From NCBI GenBank assembly GCA_964456525.1, contig CAYWAP010000002.1, positions 1 to 64,000 on the forward strand: a stretch of 64,000 nucleotides of DNA, written 5' to 3'. The stretch is from Onthomonas sp964456525. GTDB lineage: Bacteria > Bacillota > Clostridia > Oscillospirales > Oscillospiraceae. Numbering within the stretch: position 1 is the first letter of the stretch; each line of letters begins with the position of its first letter. Under the pieces are notes generated by a model, which was not told the DNA's origin, did not search any database, and saw nothing but the letters and a program-made list of their open reading frames with translations. The position numbers and the translations under genes were made by a program. Below, one piece after another: positions 8,740 to 16,736 of this stretch.

Positions 8740-9237
8740 GTGAGCGAGATCGAGGAACAAATTCCCCTGCTGGAAAACGGGACTTTGTGCGGGGAAATCC
8801 GCTGCCGGAACGAGGGCTTTCGCACCGTCTTCTCCATTGACGTGCCGTTCTGGGAGAGCGGCGTGAAAAAGGTCTGGCTCATCGGAGCGGACGGGGGCCG
8901 ATTGCTGCTGGGCACTCTGATGCCCGAAAACGGGCGGATGCGCCTTACCAAAACACTGAGCCGCTCTACGCTCCGCTCCGCCGGGACAGACCCTCCCCTC
9001 TCCGGCGAGGTCAATCCCGGGAGTTTTGACGGGGAATGGAGGAGTTTAAACACCTTTTTCCATCCGGACACAATCATTCAGGAGAGCGTCTCCCGTCTGT
9101 CCAACGGCTTCTGGAAGCGGCAGGACGGCGGAATGGTTGTCCGTTTCTCCTGGCGGCTGGATATGCCCGTGCCTGTCACGGCGCTGTTTTGCCTCAGCGA
9201 GGTACACGGCGGGAACTGGTACATCCGCCTGCCTTAG
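8740..9237 (+). CDS. Uncharacterised protein
   Basis: A 165-aa soluble protein that I do not recognise. It has no signal peptide or membrane segment, and its alternating hydrophobic pattern suggests a beta-rich fold, with stretches such as ADGGRLLLGTLMPENGRMRL. Codon usage and an unbroken frame support a real gene. The GTG at 8740 is preceded by AGAAGGA at 10 nt; a TTG at 8731 is also possible but too close to that site. It is divergent from nrdR and followed by a fragment of the interspersed repeat. Confidence 0.7.
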   Translation: MSEIEEQIPLLENGTLCGEIRCRNEGFRTVFSIDVPFWESGVKKVWLIGADGGRLLLGTLMPENGRMRLTKTLSRSTLRSAGTDPPLSGEVNPGSFDGEWRSLNTFFHPDTIIQESVSRLSNGFWKRQDGGMVVRFSWRLDMPVPVTALFCLSEVHGGNWYIRLP

Positions 9238-9280
9238 TGTTCCTTTTCCTCGCCATTGGCCGCAATTCTCATGTTCAAAG
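9238..9280 (+). repeat. Right-end fragment of the interspersed repeat
   Basis: This stretch matches the right part of repeat unit 1, with CCTCGCC-TTGG and TTCTCATGTTCAAA in the same order and spacing. The core hairpin is absent, so only a remnant is left between two genes. Confidence 0.55.
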
Positions 9281-9285
9281 AAGGC

Positions 9286-10077
9286 TTAATCCGGTTCAAT
9301 CAGCCCGAACCGTTGCAGGGCCAGGGCAATGCCGCCCTCGTCACAGGAGGCTGTGTGGTACTTGGCGCACCGCTTCACTTCCTCCTGGGCGTTGCCCATG
9401 GCAACGCCATACTGTACATATTGGAGCATTTCCATGTCATTCAGGCCGTCCCCAAAGGCATAAGTGTCCCGGATGTCCATCCCCAGGAACTTTAACAGGC
9501 CCTGAATCCCCACGGCTTTGCTAATCCCCCGGAGAACCAGTTCCGCCGTGTTGCCGTCGTCATAGCAGAGAACCTGATAGACCTGGGACAGCTCCTCCAA
9601 CGCCTTTGACCCCTCCAGCACGGAACGGTTCAAAATCGTGATCTTTTGAACCTGGCTGGTGGCCGGATCGTACCGCAGCATCTTCGGCCTCGCCTCCCTG
9701 CCCCAACGCGCTTTGATTCTGTCCCCCCAGGATTCCGGATAGTACAGGCACTCCGACCCCTCCAGCACAAAGCCGCAGCCCCACCGCTGGAGACAGTCCA
9801 CCGTCCATTGCACCGTCTCCCGATCCAGAAAGCGCTGATAAACCGTCTGGCCCTGGTAGATGACCTCCATGCCCGCGCCGCAAATTTGCGCCGGAAAGCC
9901 CGGATCCTCCACCAGACCGGTCTGCTTCACCATCACCCGGGTTCGGCCCGTACAGATCACCGGGATATGTCCATTGGCCTTCAGCTTTTGAATGGCCGCC
10001 CGGGTATCTGCCGGAACCGGGCTTCTAAAGGGCTTTACTGTGCCGTCAATATCAAAGAAAATCAGTTTTTGCTCCAT
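9286..10077 (-). CDS. Cof-type HAD-superfamily hydrolase
   Basis: A 263-aa phosphatase of the HAD Cof (class IIB cap) group. Such enzymes usually act on sugar phosphates or flavin phosphates; the substrate here is unknown. Motif I is FFDIDGT near residue 7, with the nucleophile and acid aspartates. Motif II is ICTGR. The C-terminal motif GDGLNDMEML holds the metal-binding aspartates. I chose the ATG at 10077 with AAAGG upstream because the first motif must lie near the N-terminus; an in-frame extension further upstream is not protein-like. Confidence 0.9.
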   Translation of the reverse strand: MEQKLIFFDIDGTVKPFRSPVPADTRAAIQKLKANGHIPVICTGRTRVMVKQTGLVEDPGFPAQICGAGMEVIYQGQTVYQRFLDRETVQWTVDCLQRWGCGFVLEGSECLYYPESWGDRIKARWGREARPKMLRYDPATSQVQKITILNRSVLEGSKALEELSQVYQVLCYDDGNTAELVLRGISKAVGIQGLLKFLGMDIRDTYAFGDGLNDMEMLQYVQYGVAMGNAQEEVKRCAKYHTASCDEGGIALALQRFGLIEPD

Positions 10078-10259
10078 ATTTGACCTTTCTCTCTCAGCAA
10101 AATGAAAATCGAGATGTCCCCTGGGCGGCGCACGGCGGACTGACCGCGGCCGCGCCAACTCCATATTCAGCCAGTTCCATCTCAGCCGCCGGCGCCGCCG
10201 CTTCTGTCTCCGGCCCGGCGGTTTTTTCGTGCGGCAAGATGTTTCCTGATGGTAAATTC

Positions 10260-10288
10260 ATCCTAGCACACGTGTTAAATATTGTCAA
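10260..10288 (-). promoter_or_regulatory. Sigma-A promoter of the Cof hydrolase gene
   Basis: On the minus strand a consensus TTGACA (83-88) and TAGGAT (60-65) are 17 bp apart. The spacer contains the 8-bp palindrome ACACGTGT, a possible operator. The leader to the start codon is about 175 nt, GC-rich, with no gene seen in it. Confidence 0.65.
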
Positions 10289-10521
10289 GTATTTCTCATT
10301 GTAAAGTTTTCCATTTCCGCTTCAACGGAAAACGCCCCTCATCTGCCCTCATAAACTATGTTTTTTACAAGGCCAGCTAATGGCCCCGGAATCCCCCGGC
10401 AGAGCCGGACGCCGCCAGCCCCGTTCCCATTAGTGTCCAAACTCCCTGTGGAGAAATGACAGTCATCTGTCATCCTCCGCATCACAACTTTCCTGGGAAC
10501 CAGATTCTTTCATACGAAACA
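10289..10521. other. Intergenic region with inverted repeat
   Basis: No gene. The only clear element is a perfect 7-bp inverted repeat ATGACAG-TCAT-CTGTCAT at 10456-10473, upstream of the DeoR-family gene. It lacks a T tract, so an operator or RNA hairpin is as likely as a terminator. Confidence 0.35.
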
Positions 10522-10558
10522 AAAAACTCTTGAAACAAAAGTTTCTCTGTGGTATACT
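10517..10558 (+). promoter_or_regulatory. Sigma-A promoter with overlapping palindrome, DeoR-family gene
   Basis: TTGAAA (10530-10535) and TATACT (10553-10558) are 17 bp apart. GAAACAAAAGTTTC (10532-10545), an inverted repeat, overlaps the -35 box, and another GAAACAAAA half-site starts at 10517. This arrangement suits autoregulation by the DeoR-type protein encoded just downstream; that link is an inference. Confidence 0.6.
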
Positions 10559-10589
10559 GCACCCAAAATAAGACAAACGAGGGATTCGT

Positions 10590-11336
10590 GTGAAAGATCG
10601 TACCCCCCAAATCCTGTCCCTGCTGACGAACGAACATAAAATGGAGGTATCTTCTCTGGCAGAGCGGTTGGGCGTCTCTCAAGTCACTGTCCGGAAGGAC
10701 CTGGACCGCCTGGAGCGCCTGGGCATTGTCAAGCGGGTACACGGCTACGCCATCCTCTCCAATACCAATGACATCCACAGCCGGATCGCCTACCATTATG
10801 AAGAAAAGCGAAACATTGCACAGCGTGCCGCGGAGATGATTCACGACGGGGAAACGCTGATGATAGAAAGCGGCAGCTGCTGTTCCCTGCTGGCCGATAT
10901 ACTGATCAAAACCAAACGAAACTTGACGATTCTCACCAACAGCCCCTTTATTGCTGGCTCCGTTCAAGGGAAATCAGACTTCCGAATCGTGCTCTTCGGC
11001 GGAACCTATCATCCCGACTCCCAGGTGCTGGTAGGGCCCCTGGTGCGCCAGTGCGCGGAAAATTTCTGGGTCAAGCTGTTCTTTATCGGCGCGAATGGAT
11101 ACTTTCCCCGGACCGGCTTCACCAGCCAGAACCAGATGCGGGCCCAATCTGTCCGCGACATGGCCCGTCAGGCGGAAAAAGTGGTTGTGCTGGCCGAGAG
11201 CGAAAAATTCAAAACCCACGGAACGGTACCCATCAACTTAAGGGACCAGGTCAAAATGGTGATTACAGACAACCAGGTTCCCGGTGAGATCGTGGATCAC
11301 CTGAAGGGACATGGCATCGAGGTTCAGATTGTTTGA
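10590..11336 (+). CDS. DeoR/GlpR-family transcriptional regulator
   Basis: A 248-aa repressor with an N-terminal winged helix (residues 3-57, with MEVSSLAERLGVSQVTVRKDLDRLERLG as the recognition region) and a C-terminal sugar-phosphate-binding DeoRC domain from about residue 75, containing LTNSPFIA and LFGGTYHPDSQ. Family members repress sugar or polyol catabolic genes and are released by phosphorylated intermediates. No such operon lies beside it, so the target is unknown. The GTG start follows ACGAGGGA. It has a promoter with a likely operator of its own. Confidence 0.9.
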   Translation: MKDRTPQILSLLTNEHKMEVSSLAERLGVSQVTVRKDLDRLERLGIVKRVHGYAILSNTNDIHSRIAYHYEEKRNIAQRAAEMIHDGETLMIESGSCCSLLADILIKTKRNLTILTNSPFIAGSVQGKSDFRIVLFGGTYHPDSQVLVGPLVRQCAENFWVKLFFIGANGYFPRTGFTSQNQMRAQSVRDMARQAEKVVVLAESEKFKTHGTVPINLRDQVKMVITDNQVPGEIVDHLKGHGIEVQIV

Positions 11337-11441
11337 GCTTTCCCTGCCTCACTTTCGAATGAAAGCAGCTGTGCCCCTCCTTGCGTCTCCAATTTTTCGC
11401 CTTTTTCTGTGAAAATCCCCCTAAAAGAGGGTAAATTTTTA

Positions 11442-11718
11442 TTGTAATATCTGCATAAAGGTGTTATAATGGGATAACTGATGAATGACGCCCTGCACTG
11501 CAAGCCATTGTGGAGGCCTTGATTGTACTTCTTCGAGGGTGCAGATCAAAGACATTCTTTCCGTGTTGCTGTACATAAAGTTAACTTTTTTATCATTTTT
11601 TCTTTCCCAAACTCTGGGAAGCAACCAATGTCTTTCCCAATCGAATCAGGCTGCTTTTTCATTTCGTCAACATTGCAGCGCACGGGCGTTGTAACAAATA
11701 AAATTACGAGGTGTGATC
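11442..11718 (+). promoter_or_regulatory. Sigma-A promoter and long structured leader of the ArsR-family gene
   Basis: TTGTAA (42-47) and TATAAT (65-70) are 17 bp apart. The predicted leader is about 240 nt without a credible gene. It can form nested arms: GAATG (11483) with CATTC, CTGCAC with GTGCAG, and CAAGCC with GGCCTTG, together shaping a rod of about 75 nt. A short hairpin CCCA-AACTC-TGGG follows. The purpose is unknown; it could be a 5' UTR or a small RNA. Confidence 0.5.
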
Positions 11719-12021
11719 ATGGACCAGCATTATTATTTTAGAACCTGCAAGATTTTAAAGGCCATTTCTGACCCCAAACGTCTTAAGATCGTCAATATGC
11801 TCTCTGCCAAAGAGCTTTGCGTGGGCGATTTACAGGATACGTTCCACGTGTCCCAGCCCACCCTTTCCCATGATATGCGGATCCTGCTGGAGGCCGATAT
11901 TGTGCAATCCCGGCGTGTGGGCCAGCGGGTGATCTACTCTCTGAATCGCGAAACGGTACAGGCATTCCACGATACTTTGGATCATATTTTCAACGCCAAC
12001 GCCGATGCTGCCGATGCTTAA
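11719..12021 (+). CDS. ArsR-family winged-helix regulator
   Basis: A 100-aa ArsR/SmtB-type repressor. The helix-turn-helix covers about residues 30-60 (KELCVGDLQDTFHVSQPTLSHDMRIL). The classic ELCVCDL metal motif of ArsR reads ELCVGDL here, so only one of the two cysteines is present, and metal sensing through that site is uncertain. I chose the ATG at 11719, with GAGG 7 nt upstream; a GTG two codons earlier is possible. It is transcribed alone and closed by a strong terminator. Confidence 0.88.
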   Translation: MDQHYYFRTCKILKAISDPKRLKIVNMLSAKELCVGDLQDTFHVSQPTLSHDMRILLEADIVQSRRVGQRVIYSLNRETVQAFHDTLDHIFNANADAADA

Positions 12022-12084
12022 TTGCCCCCTTTATCGGGGCGTCTGGGGCGTCCATCCGGCGCTCCTGTTCTATTGCATAATCAA

Positions 12085-12126
12085 AATCCCGCTCTGAGGA
12101 GATCAGAGCGGGATTCGTCTTTTTTT
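12085..12126 (+). terminator. Rho-independent terminator after the ArsR-family gene
   Basis: A perfect 13-bp stem (AATCCCGCTCTGA and its complement) with a GGAGA loop is followed by a T-rich tract. Confidence 0.9.
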
Positions 12127-12196
12127 AACCCTTTCCACGAAGCCGCGCCTTTGCGGCGGCCCTTCAGGCCGGGAGGTTCCGGCCCGGGGAACCAGC

Positions 12197-12700
12197 TTAC
12201 TGCACCTTCAGCAGGGGATCCGCCGCTTTCACCGTGCCGCTGGCCAGCGGCTCCAGCTTGGCAAAATCGTCCGAATTGGTCACCGCCGTGATGATGACAT
12301 CCGAATAACCGGCGGCCTTGACCTTCTCCAGATCAACGGTCATGATGGGTTGTCCCTTTTCCACCGTGCTGCCCTCCAAAACGCTGCTGGAGAAGCCGTC
12401 CCCTTTCATCTCCACCGTGTCCACGCCGATATGGATTAACACCTCAGCGCCGTTGACGCTGCGAATGCCGATGGCGTGCCGGCTGGAGGCCAACAGGGTG
12501 ACCTGTCCATCGATTGGCGCATAAATTGTGCCTTCGGCCGGTTCAATGCCGACGGCATAGCCCAGCGCGCCGCTGGAAAACGCCGGATCCGGGATCTCCG
12601 CCATCGGAACCACATTCCCCGCCGCCGGTGCACAAATGGTCACCGGAACGGAGACGGCATCATCAGAAGAGGGTTTCTTAAAGCGACTTAAAAAGCTCAT
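12197..12700 (-). CDS. PTS glucose-type EIIA component
   Basis: A 167-aa phosphocarrier of the glucose/sucrose PTS EIIA family, which receives phosphate from HPr and hands it to an EIIB domain. The phosphorylated residue is His90 in LIHIGVDTVEMKG, with the partner His75 in ASSRHAIGI. It is a stand-alone protein, not fused to EIIBC, and no EIIBC gene is in the window, so its sugar is unknown. It may serve several permeases. Confidence 0.92.
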   Translation of the reverse strand: MSFLSRFKKPSSDDAVSVPVTICAPAAGNVVPMAEIPDPAFSSGALGYAVGIEPAEGTIYAPIDGQVTLLASSRHAIGIRSVNGAEVLIHIGVDTVEMKGDGFSSSVLEGSTVEKGQPIMTVDLEKVKAAGYSDVIITAVTNSDDFAKLEPLASGTVKAADPLLKVQ

Positions 12701-12757
12701 ATCTATTCATCCTTTCCAAGTACTGCGGGGTGGTCTCTATCCATTGTGATCGCTATT

Positions 12758-12786
12758 ATCTTATCAAAGTCATTGCCGTTCGTCAA
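12758..12786 (-). promoter_or_regulatory. Sigma-A promoter of the EIIA gene
   Basis: TTGACG (81-86) and TAAGAT (58-63) on the minus strand are 17 bp apart, about 55 nt before the start codon. Confidence 0.55.
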
Positions 12787-12853
12787 TCTGCTTTTCCCTC
12801 CGCCGCCGCCTTTTTTTGGGGATTTTCTTTCCGGGTTTTGGCGGGGCATCGTC

Positions 12854-12881
12854 ACCCTTTCTCTGCCTCTCCCATAGAATA
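12854..12881 (+). promoter_or_regulatory. Possible sigma-K/E-like promoter of the amidase-like gene
   Basis: AC (54-55), a 17-bp spacer, and CATAGAATA (73-81) fit the mother-cell pattern AC-N17-CATAnnnTA. No good sigma-A promoter is present nearby. This is motif-based only. Confidence 0.3.
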
Positions 12882-12906
12882 ATCCATCAAGAGGAGGCGT
12901 TTCACA

Positions 12907-13653
12907 ATGGCACTGGTATATCTTTCACCCTCCGCCCAGGAGTGCAACTCCTATGCCGGCGGCGGCAACGAAGCACTGTACATGAATCGCATTGCCGACG
13001 AGATGGAACCGTGGTTCCGTGCCTGCGGCATTTCCTTCAGCCGGAACACCACCGATATGACGCCAGCGGACTGCATTGAGGCATCCAACCGGGGCCAATA
13101 CGCCCTGCATCTGGCCCTGCACTCCAACACGGCGCCAAAGGACCAGCCCGGCAGCCGGCAGGGCGTGGAGGTCTTTTACTCCTCCCGTTCCCGGGACGGC
13201 CAGGTGGCGGCGGAGCTGATCGCCGGAAATCTGCGGGATCTCTATCCCCGGCCGGACGCGGTCAGGGTTCTCCCCACCGACGGCATCGGTGAGGTGGTCA
13301 AGGTCTCCATCCCCTCCGCCTTTATCAAATTTGCCTACCACGACAACCCAACCGACGCGGAGTGGATTCGCGGGAACCAGGTGACGCTGGCCCAGGCAGT
13401 CTCCCGGGCTGTGGCGGAATACTTTGGCCTGCCCTGTCTCGCCCCCCAGCCTGTGGAGCGGGGGACGGCGGACTTACCCTGGGATTCCCTGAACATCCGC
13501 ACCGGCCCCTCCCAGGTCTTTCCGGTCATCGCCCAAATCCAGGACGGCACGGCGCTCAACATCTACAACCGTTACCGGAACTGGTTCGTGGTGGAAACCG
13601 GCGGCATCGCGGGGTACGCCCTTCAGAACTACATAACCATCCGCACGCCGTAG
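12907..13653 (+). CDS. Amidase_3-like protein with SH3 domain, catalytic residues altered
   Basis: A 248-aa protein resembling N-acetylmuramoyl-L-alanine amidases of the Amidase_3 fold (residues 1-175), with a bacterial SH3 domain at about 192-246. In active enzymes a first zinc His sits in a GHGG motif, a Glu and a second His complete the site, and a Glu near the end is catalytic. Here the first motif reads YLSPSAQE. Glu22 and His72 (LALHSN) remain, but the position of the catalytic Glu is Lys141 (SAFIKFAYHDN). It has no signal peptide. The fold is clear, but activity is doubtful; a wall-binding role is possible. The ribosome site is GAGGAGG. Confidence 0.8.
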   Translation: MALVYLSPSAQECNSYAGGGNEALYMNRIADEMEPWFRACGISFSRNTTDMTPADCIEASNRGQYALHLALHSNTAPKDQPGSRQGVEVFYSSRSRDGQVAAELIAGNLRDLYPRPDAVRVLPTDGIGEVVKVSIPSAFIKFAYHDNPTDAEWIRGNQVTLAQAVSRAVAEYFGLPCLAPQPVERGTADLPWDSLNIRTGPSQVFPVIAQIQDGTALNIYNRYRNWFVVETGGIAGYALQNYITIRTP

Positions 13654-13683
13654 CCAGCTCTTGAAGTCCTGTCAGGACTCCGT

Positions 13684-15045
13684 TCACCCCCGGCACCCAT
13701 GTCCCTGGGCTTTGATCACATCGATGACGCGGGCGACATACTGCTCACAGGCCTCCTCTGTCTCGGCCTCAACCATGACGCGGATCAGAGGCTCCGTGCC
13801 GCTCTCCCGAACCAGGATCCGGCCGGAATCCCCCAGCTCCCGGGCAACGGCCTGCACCGCCGCCTGCACCGCAGGATCGTTCTGAGCCTCAGCCTTGCTC
13901 TTCACCCGGATATTCCGCAGGACTTGGGGATAGATTTTGACCGGCGCAGCCAGCTCGGACAGCGTTTTGTGGGTGCTGCACATGGCCTGCATGATTTTCA
14001 GGGAGGTGAGAATGCCGTCCCCCGTATTGGCGTACTTGGAGAAGATGATGTGCCCAGACTGTTCCCCGCCGATGCAGTTGCCGTTTTTGCTCATGTGCTC
14101 ATAGACATATTTGTCCCCCACATCGGTTTTGACGTAGTCAATGCCCGCAGCGTCAAAGGCCTTGTAGAGGCCAAAATTGGACATCACGGTGGTAACGACG
14201 GTATTGGTCAGCAGCCGGCCTCCCCGCTTCATATAGGTTGCATAAATATACATAATCAGGTCGCCGTTGATGACGTTGCCCTTTTCATCCACCGCAATGC
14301 ACCGGTCGGCGTCCCCGTCATAGGCAAAGCCCACATCCAGGTGTTTTTCCTTCACAAATGCCTGCAAATGTTCGATATGCGTGGAGCCGACCCCGTCATT
14401 AATGTTAATTCCGTTGGGATCGTTCCCGATGACATAGGTCTCGGCCCCCAAGGCTTGAAAGACTCGCTGGGCGATGTGCCAGGCACTGCCGTTGGCGCAA
14501 TCCAGGCCAACTTTCATTCCGCGAAAATGATAGACCGCCAGAGAGGTCAGATAGCCGATATAGCGGTCCCGGCCCTCCTGATAGTCCACTTCCCGGCCGA
14601 TCTGCTCCCGCTTCGCCAGCGGCACCTCCGGGAGCTGTCCATCGATATAGGCCTCAATCTTGAGCAGGGTTTCCTCGTCCATCTTTTCGCCTGCCCGATT
14701 GATCAGTTTAATGCCGCTGTCGTAATAGGGATTGTGGCTTGCGGAGATCATAACGCCGCAGTCAAAGCCCTCGCTGCGGGTGATATAGGACACGCTGGGC
14801 GTGGTTGTGACCCACATCATGTGGGCGTCCGCGCCGGAGGCGGTCAGCCCGGAGACCAGCGCTGCCTCCAACATATAGTTGCTGCGGCGGGTATCCTTGC
14901 CGATTACGACCCGGCAGCGCTCCCCTTCCGCCTTGCCCTGCTGGAAATACCAGCCCAAATAGCGGCCAATTCGATAGGCGTGTTCCGGAAGCAGATCCAC
15001 ATTCACTTCCCCGCGGAAGCCGTCAGTACCAAAATATTTACCCAT
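13684..15045 (-). CDS. glmM: Phosphoglucosamine mutase
   Basis: Interconverts glucosamine-6-phosphate and glucosamine-1-phosphate, feeding UDP-GlcNAc for peptidoglycan. The 453-aa protein has the family's full length. It starts with KYFGTDGFRG. The phosphoserine is Ser103 in SASHNPYYD, the magnesium site is YDGDADR near residue 245, and the sugar-specificity loop and GGEQSGH come next, with a C-terminal phosphate-binding RESGTEP. I placed the start at the ATG at 15045 because homology begins there. A promoter lies about 180 nt upstream with an 18-bp palindrome in the leader. Confidence 0.97.
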   Translation of the reverse strand: MGKYFGTDGFRGEVNVDLLPEHAYRIGRYLGWYFQQGKAEGERCRVVIGKDTRRSNYMLEAALVSGLTASGADAHMMWVTTTPSVSYITRSEGFDCGVMISASHNPYYDSGIKLINRAGEKMDEETLLKIEAYIDGQLPEVPLAKREQIGREVDYQEGRDRYIGYLTSLAVYHFRGMKVGLDCANGSAWHIAQRVFQALGAETYVIGNDPNGININDGVGSTHIEHLQAFVKEKHLDVGFAYDGDADRCIAVDEKGNVINGDLIMYIYATYMKRGGRLLTNTVVTTVMSNFGLYKAFDAAGIDYVKTDVGDKYVYEHMSKNGNCIGGEQSGHIIFSKYANTGDGILTSLKIMQAMCSTHKTLSELAAPVKIYPQVLRNIRVKSKAEAQNDPAVQAAVQAVARELGDSGRILVRESGTEPLIRVMVEAETEEACEQYVARVIDVIKAQGHGCRG

Positions 15046-15135
15046 AATGGAAGACCTCTTTTTCGTATTGTGTATTGTATGGCAGAGAGACAAGCTGCAC
15101 GCAGCCGGGGAGGGGACTCCCTCTTTCAACTCACA

Positions 15136-15153
15136 ACCGGAACCGGTTCCGGT
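15136..15153. promoter_or_regulatory. 18-bp perfect palindrome in the glmM leader
   Basis: The bases form a perfect palindrome centred on ACCGGT (half-site ACCGGAACC). It lies 90 bp upstream of the glmM start and 80 bp downstream of its promoter. It could bind a dimeric regulator or fold as an RNA hairpin. Confidence 0.4.
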
Positions 15154-15230
15154 AGAACCCGTCCTGGAGACGGAGGGCGGCCTCTTTCCCGGCGGGATGC
15201 AACTCGTTCACAATTGATTTCATGAACATT

Positions 15231-15239
15231 ATTATAGCA
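15231..15239 (-). promoter_or_regulatory. Extended -10 promoter of glmM
   Basis: The minus strand reads TGCTATAAT, an extended -10 element; the -35 region is weak. Confidence 0.5.
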
Positions 15240-15585
15240 CATCAGGGGAAACAGTCCAGAAACAAAATGGTTAAAAATGAATTTTTTCTTTCAGGCCGCT
15301 CCCCCCTTTTTCGCGCCGGAAAACCCCCGCGCTCGGCTCAATGCCTTCCGACCAATCCCCCTTTGCCCACACCGCTCGGGATACCCGCATTTTTCACAAA
15401 GATAAAAGCTGTTTTTCCCCTTTTTCGTGCACTTCACCCATCGCCCCTGCCGCATTTCTCCCAACGCGAAGGGTATTTCTCAGAAACACCCCCTTTCTTG
15501 CAACTTTTTCCCCGTATCTCTCTGAATTTATCCGCATTTTTGACTCCTCGTCAACTTTTCTCAAACTTTCTCCCGGGAAATTAAA
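15240..15585. other. Intergenic region between glmM and fabH promoters
   Basis: Pyrimidine-rich on the plus strand, with many short T and C runs. No gene, hairpin of note or known RNA motif was seen. Confidence 0.5.
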
Positions 15586-15614
15586 TTGACACTGTATGGA
15601 AAATCTGATAAAAT
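15586..15614 (+). promoter_or_regulatory. Sigma-A promoter of fabH
   Basis: A consensus TTGACA (86-91) and TAAAAT (09-14) are 17 bp apart, about 60 nt before the fabH start. No FapR site was recognised. Confidence 0.75.
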
Positions 15615-15672
15615 GCATTCGTTATGCAGGCGGCATCGCCCTGCATGCGGATTATATGATGAGGGTGAACCT

Positions 15673-16635
15673 ATGAGTTTTAAAATAATTGGCACCGGGA
15701 GCTATGTACCGGAAAAAGTAGTCACAAACGACGATTTAGCCGTGTTTTTAAACACCAATGACGAGTGGATTTCCAGCCGCAGCGGCATTCGGGAACGCCA
15801 TGTCTGCACGAATGAGACCACCTCTGAGCTGGCCACCGAGGCGGCCAGACGCGCGCTGGAAAACGCCGGAACCGACGTCAGCGAGATTGATATGATTCTG
15901 TGCGCCAGCGTCAGCGCGGAGTACATCAGCCCCAATCTGGCCTGTCTAGTGCAGCGCAATTTGCACATCCCTGCCGCCTGCCGGGCGCTGGATCTGAACG
16001 GCGCCTGCACGGCGTGGATTTACCTGATGGACACCGCTGCCGCCTTCTTCTCCCAGGGGGGTGTGCGCAAGATGCTGGTCATCGGCGCCGAGTCCATGTC
16101 CCGGATTTTGAACTGGCATGACCGTTCCACCTGTGTCCTCTTCGGCGACGGCGCAGGTGCTGCGGTTCTGGAGGCGGGCGAAAACTTCTTGGGCGCCTCC
16201 TTTGAGACCCAGGGCGGCGATGATGTCATTGCCATTCCCACGAAAAAAGGCATTTCCCCCTGGTATGACCGGGAGGAGCAGCTCCCCCTGGTTCACATGC
16301 AAGGTCAGGAGACCTACAAGTTCGCGGTCAGCAACTTCCCCAAGCGCATTGACGAGGTGCTGGCAAAGACCGGCTATCAGGAAGATGACGTGGACTGGGT
16401 CATCCCCCACCAGGCCAACAAGCGCATCATCGATGGCGCTGCCCGCCGCATGAAGGGCATTCCCCACGACCACTTTATCGTAAACATCCATAAGTACGGC
16501 AACACCTCTTCCGCCAGCATCCCCATCGCGTTGGACGAGGCCAACCGGGCCGGTAAATTCCAGCGCGGCGAGCTGATCGCCATGGTGGCCTTTGGCGGCG
16601 GACTGAGCAGCGCCGCCTGCCTGCTCCGCTGGTAA
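15673..16635 (+). CDS. fabH: Beta-ketoacyl-ACP synthase III
   Basis: Condenses acetyl- or branched acyl-CoA with malonyl-ACP to begin fatty acid synthesis. The 320-aa thiolase-fold protein keeps the whole catalytic triad: Cys112 in LNGACTAW, His in WVIPHQANKRI near residue 246, and Asn in KYGNTSSASIP near residue 276. I placed the start at the ATG with GAGGGTG upstream; a longer in-frame extension is not part of the family. It stands alone here, outside a fab cluster, between its own promoter and a strong terminator. Confidence 0.96.
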   Translation: MSFKIIGTGSYVPEKVVTNDDLAVFLNTNDEWISSRSGIRERHVCTNETTSELATEAARRALENAGTDVSEIDMILCASVSAEYISPNLACLVQRNLHIPAACRALDLNGACTAWIYLMDTAAAFFSQGGVRKMLVIGAESMSRILNWHDRSTCVLFGDGAGAAVLEAGENFLGASFETQGGDDVIAIPTKKGISPWYDREEQLPLVHMQGQETYKFAVSNFPKRIDEVLAKTGYQEDDVDWVIPHQANKRIIDGAARRMKGIPHDHFIVNIHKYGNTSSASIPIALDEANRAGKFQRGELIAMVAFGGGLSSAACLLRW

Positions 16636-16679
16636 TCCCCCTTCCCGGGGAACCAACCCCCTCCAATTCCATAAAAACA

Positions 16680-16721
16680 ACGGCCGCCTGTCGATGGTTC
16701 AGACAGGCGGCCGTCTTTTTT
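16680..16721. terminator. Bidirectional terminator between fabH and pcrA
   Basis: A 13-bp GC-rich stem (ACGGCCGCCTGTC and complement) has TTTTTT after it on the plus strand and a T-rich run on the minus strand. It can serve fabH and the convergent pcrA. Confidence 0.9.
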
Positions 16722-16736
16722 CCGTTGGCCACTGGG

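Noticed and set aside
10094..10288. 64-codon minus-strand frame in the Cof-hydrolase leader
   Set aside because: Low-complexity Ala/Pro/Glu composition from GC-rich DNA and no ribosome site.
15222..15589. 120- and 82-codon frames between glmM and fabH
   Set aside because: Pyrimidine-rich, Pro/Phe/Ser-rich translations without ribosome sites; contain the fabH promoter.
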